Assembly: GCA_030674185.1 (NCBI GenBank)
Contig: JAPXFY010000013.1
Location: forward strand, 46,017,464 to 46,029,963
From: Monoplex corrugatus
Taxonomy: Eukaryota > Mollusca > Gastropoda > Littorinimorpha > Ranellidae
DNA: 12,500 bases
Direction of reading: 5' to 3'
Shown: positions 1-6,702 of the stretch, one piece after another
Layout of the letters: the number at the start of each line of letters is the position of its first letter
Position numbering within the stretch: position 1 is the stretch's first letter
The notes under the pieces: model-generated
What the model saw: only the letters and a program-made list of their open reading frames with translations
Database searches by the model: none
What the model was told of the DNA's origin: nothing
Program-made: the position numbers and the translations under genes

Positions 1-57
1 AATCATCATCATCATCATCACCATCATCATTATCATCATCATCATCATCATCATCAT
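1..57 (-). repeat. (ATC)n / (TGA)n retrotransposon tail
   Basis: Interrupted trinucleotide array with one CAC and one TAT variant block. It abuts the LINE copy 1 coding end, so it is best read as the expanded 3' tail of that insertion rather than an independent microsatellite. Confidence 0.85.
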
Positions 58-325
58 GCGTGCCCTGCCGCATGGCGTTGGCAATCATGGCCCTCCATAC
101 GAATCTATCCCTTGTCGCCATAAACACATCATCCACCCTCTCTGTCCTCAGTCACCCTTGCAAGTCCGTCCAATATTTTCTCCCTGGGTCTACCTGGTGT
201 TCTCTTTCCCTCCAGCTTTCCTGTTGTGACCAGGTGCTCTAATTCCCCTTTCCGCATAAAATGGCCTATTAGCGTTGCTTGTCTTTTCCTGATCTTCCTT
301 ATCAATGATCTTCTTGTGTCTGCCT
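1..325 (-). mobile_element. LINE family 1, copy 1: 5'-truncated 3' end of a non-LTR retrotransposon
   Basis: Read on the minus strand, this encodes the last part of a LINE reverse-transcriptase polyprotein. It runs from about ADTRRSLIRKIRKRQATLIG, through GHFMRKGELEHLVTTGKLEG and GRPREKILDGL, to the terminal ANAMRQGT. The same protein is encoded on the plus strand at 7091-7461 and 7746-8406, so the homology can be checked inside the window. Homology stops near 325, which marks the 5' truncation. The reading frame shifts by one base between the DGLA motif (about 140-150) and the terminal motif, so no continuous protein is made. Plus-strand bases 1-57 are the interrupted ATC (minus-strand TGA) tail, which continues beyond the left edge, so flanking duplications cannot be tested. 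Two extra bases separate the final coding codons from the tail, unlike in the other copies. The LINE clade is not assigned. Confidence 0.88.
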
Positions 326-420
326 GGTTCTCCAGTACACATTCAAACCCACCAAGACAGGTCACCAAGAGAACAGGGCAGGGAGAACCACAGAATCTGG
401 GACGCCTTTTCTTTTTTTAA

Positions 421-721
421 TTTGCTAAGATGAAATGTGATAAATGGAGATGATAGTGACGATGCTATGGATTTTTATAATGGATTAATGTTGTATGGCA
501 TGAGATAAGAGTAGAGGGGGGGGGGGGGGGTCGGGGTAACCGCGACAGAAAATCTAGAAGGCTGAAGTCAAGCCTGCAGGTGCCTTCTAACAAACCTTAG
601 TAACATGCAAAAAACAAACAGAAACCAACGAAACAAAACAAAAATCTCAGCCAATAAGAAGATTTGTTTGTGTGCTTGCCTTCTCTCTTACTGTCTTTGC
701 TGGCACATTGTTTTTATTCGG
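421..721. other. Unassigned spacer with a poly-G run
   Basis: No gene or recognised repeat family is visible. The stretch holds a G15 homopolymer at 516-530 and a small nested inverted repeat (AGAAGGC 556-562 against GCCTTCT 582-588). An A-rich stretch follows at 608-650. No open frame resembles a known protein. Confidence 0.6.
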
Positions 722-861
722 CTTCTCTGTCTGTCTGTCTCTTCTCTCTCTCTGTCTCTCTCTCTCTCTCTGTCTCTCTCTCTGTCTCTCTCTCTCTCTG
801 TCTCTCTCTCTGTCTCTCCCTCCCCCCTCTCTCTCTCCCTCTCCCCCCTCTCCTCTCTCTT
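722..861 (+). repeat. CT/CTGT polypyrimidine microsatellite
   Basis: A run of about 140 bases of CT dinucleotides mixed with CTGT units, grading into CCCTC-rich sequence. All three plus frames (Ser/Leu-rich) and the minus frames (Arg/Glu-rich) stay open only because the repeat lacks stop codons. Uninterrupted polypyrimidine blocks could form triplex DNA. Confidence 0.95.
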
Positions 862-1047
862 TATACAAGTCCGCATGCTGGGGCACAAGCACTGCTTGCG
901 TACAGATGCACCTGCGCAAACGAACACACAAGCACACATGATAACCATGCATCTGCCTGTCCATCTGTGTCAGTCTGTGGCGGGTACATCTCCCCAAAAA
1001 GATGTATTGCAGAAGATGGGTTAATTACAAACCAACTCTGATCCCCG

Positions 1048-1175
1048 CACCCCCCCCACCCCTTTTTTTGTTTTGTTTTGTTTGTTTAGATCCCCCGTTC
1101 CTCCGTTTTTTTTGGTTTTTTTTTAGTCCATTGAGTCAAAGTCATACTTATCCACGCTCCCCCCCCCCCCCAACC
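1048..1175 (+). repeat. Poly-C and poly-T homopolymer cluster
   Basis: Several C runs and T runs (TTTTG units, T8 tracts, then a long C run near 1158-1170) lie close together. This is simple sequence with no coding signal. Confidence 0.85.
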
Positions 1176-1244
1176 ATCCTTCCGTCCCATCAAATCCTAT
1201 GTCCCCCTCACCTCCACCCCTCCCCATGACCTACTTCTGTTTAA

Positions 1245-1390
1245 GCAGTAGAGAGTCCAAGTCATCATAGTGATGGAGACACGGGAATAAAATCCACTGC
1301 GTTAATGGACTGCTGGTTGTCTGCCAGGCTCAACATTTCATTTGTGGGAAAGACAGTGCCAAGATTTATGTCCCTTTACCTTTGTTTTTT
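1245..1390 (+). repeat. Dispersed repeat A, copy 1
   Basis: About 145 bases that align with 4750-4908 from a shared GCAGTA start to CCCTTT near the end. Shared blocks include GTCCAAG, TGATGGAGACA, GTTAATGG, TGTGGGAAA and CCAAGATTTATG. Identity by eye is about 75-80 percent with small indels. It has no coding potential and no obvious pol III boxes. It is an interspersed repeat of unknown class, perhaps a SINE fragment or a non-autonomous DNA element. A pyrimidine stretch follows it, as in the second copy. Confidence 0.75.
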
Positions 1391-1424
1391 CTATTTCCTT
1401 TTGAAGAACCAGAAAACTGAAATG

Positions 1425-1500
1425 GGTCAGAAAAAAATACAAAAAAGAAAAAGTATAGAAGAGAAAAGAAGAAGAAGAAAGAAAAGAAAAGAAAAAGGAG
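1425..1500 (+). repeat. A/G-rich polypurine tract
   Basis: Nearly pure purine sequence of AAAAG, GAA and GAAAA units directly downstream of repeat A copy 1. It is simple sequence, and its Lys/Arg-rich translation is an artefact. Confidence 0.85.
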
Positions 1501-1557
1501 ACAGGGTGGGAATGAGGACTGATTTAGACTGATGAGAGTGAATCTCTTTGTTCCTTT

Positions 1558-1756
1558 CTGTTTGTCTGTCTGTCTGTCTTTCTTGTTTATCTGTCCATCT
1601 CCGTCTCCTTCTCTCTTGTTTTTCTCTGCCTCTGTGTGTATGTATGAGTGTATGTGTTATGTGTGTGTGTGTGTGTGGTGGTGTGTGTGTGTGTGGTGGT
1701 GTGTGTGTGTGTGTGTGTGCGTGTGCCTGTATGTGTGTGTATGTGTGTTTTTTTTA
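1558..1756 (+). repeat. Compound TGTC / TC / GT microsatellite
   Basis: A short TGTC block (1558-1580) is followed by CT-rich sequence. Interrupted GT runs then extend from about 1634 to 1748, with two GTGGTG interruptions, and end in a T run. The Cys/Val-rich open frames here are products of GT repeats. Confidence 0.92.
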
Positions 1757-1930
1757 GCTCATGTGTGTATGTGCGCATGCGCGCTCTTGTGCATGCTCAT
1801 GTTTCTTTGAAAAAAGTGCGTTCATACATATTTCACAAGCTGGTTTGTTGATAAATCTTTGAGCACCAAATCTTAAGTTTTATACACTTCGTTTCCAAGA
1901 TCTGTCTTTCTGAAAATAGAATGCCTTTCC

Positions 1931-2024
1931 ATTTCTTCTTCTTTGTCTCCATCTCCTCTTTCTCCTTCTTCTTTTTCTTCTTCTTCTTCTTCTTCTTCTG
2001 CTTCTTCTTCTTCCTCTTCCTCTT
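1931..2024 (+). repeat. (CTT)n polypyrimidine array
   Basis: TTC units with CTC and TGC interruptions. The longest uninterrupted stretch is around 1972-1999. This is a mirror-symmetric polypyrimidine tract of the type able to form H-DNA. No coding content. Confidence 0.93.
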
Positions 2025-2201
2025 GTATCTACAAAACGGATCTTTGATTATGAGCTGACTTTAAGGGTAGCTGGTTTTGTTAGTTGTTAATTTGACTTTA
2101 GTTTTAGTTGTTTTCTTTAATTTCTCTTTTGTTAAATGTCCTTTTATTTTATTTTCCTGTGTTTTGGTTCCGTCTGAGGTGACACAGACTTCACTTCAGC
2201 A

Positions 2202-2240
2202 AAAAACAACAACAACAAAACAACAACAACAAAAACAACT
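2202..2240 (+). repeat. (CAA)n short microsatellite
   Basis: CAA units with two A-run interruptions. Plain simple sequence. Confidence 0.9.
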
Positions 2241-2424
2241 AATACTTTTAGACAATCATTTTACAGATTATGTCTGTCAACGTTTTCATGCGTAAAAGTT
2301 CGAGTTACCAGCTAGAATGGTGTCTCTGCCGTCTTCATTCCTACTGTGATACATCATTCTGGCAGGTAAACCACGATATGGATTTACACAAAACACATAC
2401 TGTACTGGTATTGTTGTTGTTTAA

Positions 2425-2526
2425 AGCCCAGCCGACTGCGTTGAGCCAATCTGGGCTATACCCGCTTCAAAACATACAAAACTTCAACAGGAAAAAAAAA
2501 AAAGAAAAAAAAAAAAAGAAAAAAAA
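2425..2526 (+). repeat. Short inverted repeat followed by a poly-A tract
   Basis: AGCCCAG (2425-2431) and CTGGGCT (2451-2457) form a perfect 7-bp stem around a 19-base loop. About 33 bases later comes a long A-rich tract (2491-2526) with two G interruptions. A small structured segment ending in poly-A suggests the 3' end of a retroposed element, but I cannot match it to a second copy here. Confidence 0.35.
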
Positions 2527-2535
2527 TTAAGTACA

Positions 2536-2580
2536 AGGGTCTGTGTCTGTGTGTGTGTCTGTGTGTGTCTGTGTGTACGT
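2536..2580 (+). repeat. GT/CTGT microsatellite
   Basis: GTCTGT and GTGT units immediately upstream of dispersed repeat B copy 1. The second copy of repeat B also has GT repeats upstream, so the GT tract may belong to the repeat unit. Confidence 0.85.
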
Positions 2581-2582
2581 GC

Positions 2583-2795
2583 TTCTGTGATGAAAATGTT
2601 TCAGAAAAAAATTCAGCTGTTTCTGAGTGGATTGTTTAAAACCAAATTTTTGTCAAAGCTGTGCACCGTCGTGGACTATCAAATGGTTGAGTTTTGAAGT
2701 CATGCGCCTAGATCAATGTCGCACAAGCGGAAAACAAACAAAAACAAACCAAACAGCACAAACAAACACATAAACAACAACAAACAACAACAACA
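2583..2795 (+). repeat. Dispersed repeat B, copy 1, with A-rich CAAA/CAA tail
   Basis: The core (2583-2730) matches 3745-3908 through TCTGTGATGAAAAT, TCAGCTGTT, GGATTGTTTAAAACCA, GTCAAAGCTGTG, GTCGTGGACTATCAA and TGGTTGA. It then has AGAAGTCATGC-like sequence and a divergent end. A tail of CAAAC, CAAA and CAA units follows (2731-2795). Both copies end in A-rich tails, which points to retroposition. I see no clear pol III A or B box, so it could be a 5'-truncated SINE or a LINE 3' UTR fragment. Confidence 0.75.
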
Positions 2796-3154
2796 AACCC
2801 TGAGATTGGTATGTTGTTGTTCAAAGATTGAGTGGTCTAATAGTTATATTTTACCTGTACATAGAGTTATTCTTCGTTGGCTATAAATAGATAAAATTCC
2901 ATCAGAAAGACGTCATATGTAATTGTGATTATGTTAAAAGCGATGAATATATTGTGTAGTGGTGAAATTTAGAGTTGCTTGAAATTCTGGTGGTAGGCCT
3001 ATTTTTTTTTAAATTTATTTTTGATCCATTTTATCCAGAAATAAACTGTTTAAATATATAATATAACTAAGCCTATGTTCTTTATACCAATCTACGTCAT
3101 TCCCCCCCCCCCTTCTCCCTCTCCCTTTCCTCCCCCTATTTTCTCCCACCCACG
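2796..3154. other. AT-rich spacer without a recognised feature
   Basis: Mostly AT-rich sequence with short T and A runs, turning C-rich at 3103-3155 (a C run then CTCCC units). I find no gene, tRNA-like structure or repeat shared with the rest of the window. Confidence 0.55.
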
Positions 3155-3236
3155 CAGAGTGGGAGATGTACTTAACAGCGACAAGGGACAGATTCGTATG
3201 GAGGGCCATGATCGCCAACGCCATGCGGCAGGGCAC

Positions 3237-3285
<49 letters not shown>
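3155..3285 (+). mobile_element. LINE family 1, copy 2: extremely short 3' end with a pure TGA16 tail
   Basis: Only about 80 bases of LINE sequence remain, from GTGGGAGATG near 3160 to the codons of the terminal motif RQGT. The block matches copies 1 and 3 almost base for base (GACAAGGGA, GGAGGGCCATGAT, GCCAACGCCATG). The stop codon TGA at 3238-3240 is the first of sixteen perfect TGA units ending at 3285. The insertion is heavily 5'-truncated. One extra A (GTACTTAACAGCG) disturbs the frame relative to its relatives. No convincing target-site duplication is visible. A Met-rich or His-rich translation of the tail is meaningless. Confidence 0.9.
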
Positions 3286-3332
3286 CCCACTCTTACCCAT
3301 TCTCTTTCTCCACAAACATTCCGTCACCATTA

Positions 3333-3358
3333 CCCCACCCCCACCCTCACCCCCACCC
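3333..3358 (-). other. G-quadruplex / i-motif candidate (C-rich on plus strand)
   Basis: Five C runs of 3-5 bases (3333-3336, 3338-3342, 3344-3346, 3350-3354, 3356-3358) are separated by loops of 1-3 bases. On the minus strand this is a canonical G-quadruplex motif with very short loops. Any biological role is unknown. Confidence 0.7.
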
Positions 3359-3615
3359 TATCCTTTCCCTTGTCTCTAATTTCTACTCGAGGGCTTGTTT
3401 TTGTATTGGGGATCCATTTTCTCTTCTGTAGTTTTTCAAAACTTTTTCCCCCCTGAACCTTGTATAAGATTGCAGGATCCTTCCTTTTACCTCGCCCGCT
3501 GTGTTAATCCGTTTATGTTCCGTCTCTTCTCTTCTCTACAAGTTTTTCTTCTGTTCCATTTCCCCCCTATCTCCTTAGTGCAACTGCCTCCCGCACACAC
3601 ACTATTCTCTCTCTC

Positions 3616-3616
<1 letters not shown>

Positions 3617-3700
<84 letters not shown>
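3617..3700 (+). repeat. Pure (TG)42 microsatellite
   Basis: Eighty-four uninterrupted bases of TG, bounded by a CT run upstream and GGGCGTGTAC then (TC)n downstream. Perfect length suggests high mutability. Alternating purine-pyrimidine sequence can adopt Z-DNA. It lies just upstream of repeat B copy 2. Confidence 0.97.
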
Positions 3701-3702
<2 letters not shown>

Positions 3703-3744
3703 GCGTGTACGTCTCTCTCTCTCTCTCTGGTTCTCTGTATGTGC

Positions 3745-3905
3745 GTCTGTGATGAAAATAGTCAACAACACAATGACAACAACAAAAAAAATCTCAGCTG
3801 TTCATGGATGGATTGTTTAAAACCAGCCTTGGTCAAAGCTGTGGATCGTCGTGGACTATCAAGTGGTTGATTTTAGAAGTCATGCCGCAAGGTCAAGGTC
3901 ACCCA

Positions 3906-3946
<41 letters not shown>

Positions 3947-4045
3947 CACACACACAACAAGAACAAAAAAACAAACAAAACAAACAAACAAACAAACAGA
4001 CAAACAAACAGACAAACCAACCAAATAAAAACAAAAACAAAAATA
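3745..4045 (+). repeat. Dispersed repeat B, copy 2, with A30 and CAAA-rich tail
   Basis: The core at 3745-3908 aligns with 2583-2730. It is the better preserved copy at the 3' end, where it carries AAGGTCAAGGTCAC. A pure A30 run (3909-3938) follows, then CAAA/CAGA units to about 4045. Near 3760-3785 it has a small CAACAA insertion relative to copy 1. The tail resembles that of a retroposed SINE. The direct AGGTCA repeat at 3890-3901 looks like tandem nuclear-receptor half sites, but function is not shown. Confidence 0.75.
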
Positions 4046-4160
4046 ACTGCGATTTGCACGTTTGAGGAAGGTGTTGTGCATAGCACTTTCTTAGGAAGTT
4101 TTGACAACATTTTTAACATGTCTTTATTGTTGTAATGGTTTGTCATCTATTTCCTCTAAT

Positions 4161-4218
4161 ACTTCTTCAAAGTCACGGTGACTTTGAGATGTACAAAAAC
4201 TGGATTTTCTCGTGGGAA
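4161..4218 (+). repeat. Palindromic dispersed element, copy 1 (AAAGTCA-cgg-TGACTTT)
   Basis: ACTTCTTC, then a perfect 7-bp palindrome around a 3-base centre (4169-4185), then GAGATGTACAAAA and a GGATT-like end. It aligns with 6263-6320 with about seven differences over the first 42 bases. It is a short interspersed element of unknown class. Confidence 0.7.
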
Positions 4219-4260
4219 TCAATATATTTTTTTTATAAACAAACAAGGAGTGATAATGTT

Positions 4261-4470
4261 GACATTTGCTATCATCATTATCATCATCACATTAATCATT
4301 ATCTATATCATCATCATCATATACATCATCATTCTCATTTTCATCATCATCTATCATATATTATCTATTATTAATATCATTATTATTATAATTATTATTA
4401 TCATTATTATTATTATTATTATTACTTTATTATCATTATTGTTGTTGTTATTATCATTATAATTGTATAT
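4261..4470 (+). repeat. ATC/ATT trinucleotide array
   Basis: Interrupted ATC units shift to ATT units from about 4350. There is no LINE coding end next to it, so unlike other ATC/TGA tracts here it cannot be tied to a retroposon tail. Confidence 0.92.
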
Positions 4471-4625
4471 TATTATCACTATCATTACTACTATTACTAC
4501 TACTACTACTACTACTCACTACCACCACCACCACCACCACCACACACCACCACCACACCACTGCTACTACTGCTACAACAACAACAACAACTACTACTAC
4601 CACTACTACTATAGCATCGTCGTCA
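4470..4625 (+). repeat. ACT/ACC/ACA trinucleotide mosaic
   Basis: TAC units grade into CAC, then back to TAC and CAA blocks. The phase is trinucleotide throughout, with a few breaks. It continues directly from the ATC/ATT array and looks like one evolving trinucleotide tract. Confidence 0.9.
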
Positions 4626-4749
4626 TCATGTTTTATAGTTCTTCTCAGTCAGTTTCGGTCCTCCCTGCTTCTCATTCATCCTTCGACTTATCTAACCCCA
4701 TAATCACCGTCTCCATCCGTCCCTATTGCTTGATTTTTTATATTTTTTT

Positions 4750-4908
4750 GCAGTATATAGTGTCCAAGCCATCATATTGATGGAGACAGAAAAAAACCCA
4801 CCAGTGTGTTAATGGGCAGCTGGCTGTCCACCGTCTACCAGGAAAAACATTTTTTGATCTGTGGGAAAAAGACAGCAGCCAAGATTTATGGCCCTTTCCC
4901 TTTTTTGT
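4750..4908 (+). repeat. Dispersed repeat A, copy 2
   Basis: Second member of the family at 1245-1390, in the same orientation, slightly longer through small insertions (A run at 4791-4797 and extra bases near 4845 and 4872). It ends in CCCTTTCCCTTTTTT, as copy 1 ends in CCCTTTACC plus a T run, so both borders can be estimated from the pair. No coding capacity is seen. Confidence 0.75.
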
Positions 4909-4951
4909 CTCGAAGGGTTGGAGTAAGAACTTAGAGAAAGAAGAAAAAAAT

Positions 4952-4981
4952 ATGGATGATGATAATGATGGTGATGATGAT

Positions 4982-5014
<33 letters not shown>
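4952..5014 (+). repeat. (ATG)n microsatellite
   Basis: GATGAT units, mostly perfect from 4981. The upstream flank is not the LINE family 1 coding end, so this array is either an orphaned tail or an independent microsatellite. Confidence 0.93.
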
Positions 5015-5016
<2 letters not shown>

Positions 5017-5017
5017 A

Positions 5018-5245
5018 GCTAGAAAGAAAGAAAGACAGACAGACAGAAAGACAGAAAGACAGAAAGAAAAGACAGAAAGAAAAGACAGAAAAAGACAGAA
5101 AGAAAGACAGAAAGAAGAAGAACAACATCAGCAAGAACAAGAACAAGAACAGAACAGAAAACAAGAAGAAGAGAAGTAAAGAAAGAAGAATAAAAATTAA
5201 AAAAAAGAAAAAGAAAAGGACGAAGAAAGAAGAAGAAGCATCAGA
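5018..5245 (+). repeat. AGAC/GAAA polypurine tract
   Basis: More than 200 bases of almost pure purine built from GAAA, GACA and AGAA units. The strand bias is extreme, and the tract could form triplex DNA. The Lys/Arg/Gln-rich plus frame and the Phe/Leu/Ser-rich minus frame are artefacts. Confidence 0.92.
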
Positions 5246-5394
5246 AGAAGAAGTGTGTATGTGTGTGTGAACTAAAAACTCAGAACACATTTCTTTTCCG
5301 TCAAGAACTCAAGATCAGGTTGTAAGACAGATTGGTTGTAATAAGATGACGACATGACAGTCAATGATTTCAACAGTTACTGATTTCGCGTTTC

Positions 5395-5560
5395 ACGTCG
5401 TCGTCCATCATCATCCATCATCATCATCATCATCATCGTCGTCTCGTCGTCGTGTCGTCGTCATCATCGATCATCGTCGTCGTCGTCGTCGTCTCTCATC
5501 ATCATCATCATCATCGTCATCATCTCTCATCATTCATCACCAATCACCATCACCATCATC
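5395..5560 (+). repeat. TCG/TCA trinucleotide array
   Basis: Blocks of TCG units alternate with blocks of TCA units and a few CATT breaks. TCG contains CpG and TCA is its deamination product, so the block pattern may record CpG decay followed by local expansion. Confidence 0.93.
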
Positions 5561-5584
5561 TAGCACCAAGTAAATGAATATAAA

Positions 5585-5653
5585 GGAATATAAATGAATG
5601 AATGGCAGAATATTTCAGTTTTCCCAGATGTAGACAGTCATAAAATATTCTGC
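5585..5653 (+). repeat. 69-bp duplicated unit, copy 1, with 11-bp inverted repeat
   Basis: It matches 5701-5769 with nine substitutions and no gaps (60 of 69 bases identical). It contains a perfect inverted repeat, GCAGAATATTT (5605-5615) against AAATATTCTGC (5643-5653), with a 27-base loop. This is a compact hairpin-forming unit of unknown class. Confidence 0.85.
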
Positions 5654-5700
5654 AAATTGTTTTCCAGTTATCATCATCATAATTATCATTAATATCAATA

Positions 5701-5769
5701 GGAATACAAATGGATAAATGACAGAATCTTTCAGTTTTCCCAAATGTAAACAATCAGAAAATATTCTGC
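5701..5769 (+). repeat. 69-bp duplicated unit, copy 2
   Basis: Direct repeat of 5585-5653 at a spacing of 116 bases, separated by an AT-rich ATC/ATT stretch. Its left arm has two changes, so the inverted repeat is imperfect here; the right arm is unchanged. Confidence 0.85.
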
Positions 5770-5884
5770 TACAAGTATTTGCAAAATGTCATCCTTACGT
5801 AAGTCTCTTGGATTTTGCATAACGGATTTAGAACAATCGATTGTTTTAGATATAAAGTTTTGCTGATTTTTTTTAGACAATGTT

Positions 5885-5944
5885 TTGTGTGTGTGTTTGT
5901 GTGTGTGTGTGGGTGTGTGTCTCTTTCTCTCTCTTTTCTCTCTT

Positions 5945-5976
<32 letters not shown>

Positions 5977-6113
5977 TATATATATATATACATATATTAT
6001 TATATATATACACACACACATATATATATATGTATACATATATACATACATGTATATGTATTTATATATGTATGTAAGTATGCATGCATATATATATATA
6101 TATATTATATGTA
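5885..6113 (+). repeat. Compound GT / CT / AT microsatellite
   Basis: GT units (5886-5920), CT-rich sequence, then long TA tracts with TATG, CACA and CATG interruptions. The segment of TA units ending TTATATGTAT occurs twice, near 5950-5980 and 6090-6114, suggesting an internal duplication. The Tyr/Ile-rich frames are artefacts. Confidence 0.95.
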
Positions 6114-6117
6114 TAAG

Positions 6118-6192
6118 CTGGTGGATAGGGTGAGATAATCAAATGATTAAGTTTTTGCAGTTGGTGGATAGGGTGCGGGAGTCAAAGAGTTA
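6118..6192 (+). repeat. Tandem duplication of a GGTGGATAGGGTG unit
   Basis: TGGTGGATAGGGTG followed by a TCAAA...TTAA stretch occurs at 6119-6150 and again at 6162-6192, a period of about 43 bases. The second half of each unit is diverged. Function unknown; it could be a decayed SINE fragment. Confidence 0.65.
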
Positions 6193-6262
6193 ATGACTGG
6201 TTTTCACTGTTGTGACAGTCTACCGTTATCCTCACCTCACGTCAACATTTACATCAACTGAA

Positions 6263-6320
6263 ACTTCTTCGAGGTCACAGTGACCTTGAGAAGTACAAAA
6301 TCCGGAATTCTGTGAACATT
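6263..6320 (+). repeat. Palindromic dispersed element, copy 2, with perfect AGGTCA-cag-TGACCT
   Basis: It aligns with 4161-4218. The centre at 6272-6286 is AGGTCACAGTGACCT, which equals the consensus palindrome for estrogen-receptor-type nuclear receptors. The arms extend outwards imperfectly (ACTTCT against AGAAGT, allowing one extra base on the left). The match lies inside an interspersed repeat, so a role as a response element is inference only. Confidence 0.72.
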
Positions 6321-6345
6321 TTTGAACATAAGAAAAAAAAAAGCT

Positions 6346-6364
6346 GGGTGGGTGGGTGGGTGGG
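6346..6364 (+). other. Canonical G-quadruplex motif, five GGG runs with one-base loops
   Basis: GGGTGGGTGGGTGGGTGGG follows an A10 run. G3 runs with single-T loops are among the most stable parallel quadruplex sequences known. It lies just past the palindromic element. Confidence 0.9.
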
Positions 6365-6365
6365 T

Positions 6366-6702
6366 GTGATGTTGTTAGATGGCTTGACTATCTTGCCTCC
6401 ATGCCCTACTCCTGGTTTTGTTTTAGTGATGGGACTTTTTTCGTGTTTGTATCTTTATGTATTTTCTCGTGAACCTTCTAAAATATTCTAGTCTCGTTCG
6501 TTTCTGGTGTTAATGTTGTGTGTCCACGCAGCCTCTTGTTTTGTCTCCTTTACTATCTGCTTTCGTTTCGTGATGGGAGTCTGGGTTTCCACTTCCTCAC
6601 ACATACAAACGCATGAGCATTCAAATTTATAAATAAACGCCCACACCAGGCAAGTGTCAACGCTCCTACACGTGCATGTGCACTCTGCCTGTTGTTCTGT
6701 GT
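6366..6702. other. Unassigned spacer
   Basis: No repeat shared within the window and no coding signal. Composition is mixed, with TTTTG and short CACA stretches and a near-palindromic CACGTGCATGTGCAC at 6668-6682. Confidence 0.5.

Noticed and set aside
516..530. G15 run as a regulatory G-quadruplex
   Set aside because: A pure homopolymer of this length is also prone to sequencing and assembly error, and nothing near it suggests a promoter.
647..997. Arg/Glu-rich minus-strand frame resembling an RS/RE-domain protein
   Set aside because: It is a direct reading of the CT/GA microsatellite at 722-861 and has no flanking domain.
3015..3290. Protein beginning with a 16-residue poly-His stretch, suggestive of a metal-binding peptide
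   Set aside because: The stretch is the reverse reading of the TGA16 tail of LINE copy 2, and the rest covers LINE coding sequence in antisense and AT-rich spacer.
4952..5014. (ATG)n array as another LINE family 1 tail
   Set aside because: The RQGT-coding end that precedes the tail in the four real copies is absent. Upstream is dispersed repeat A and a short spacer.
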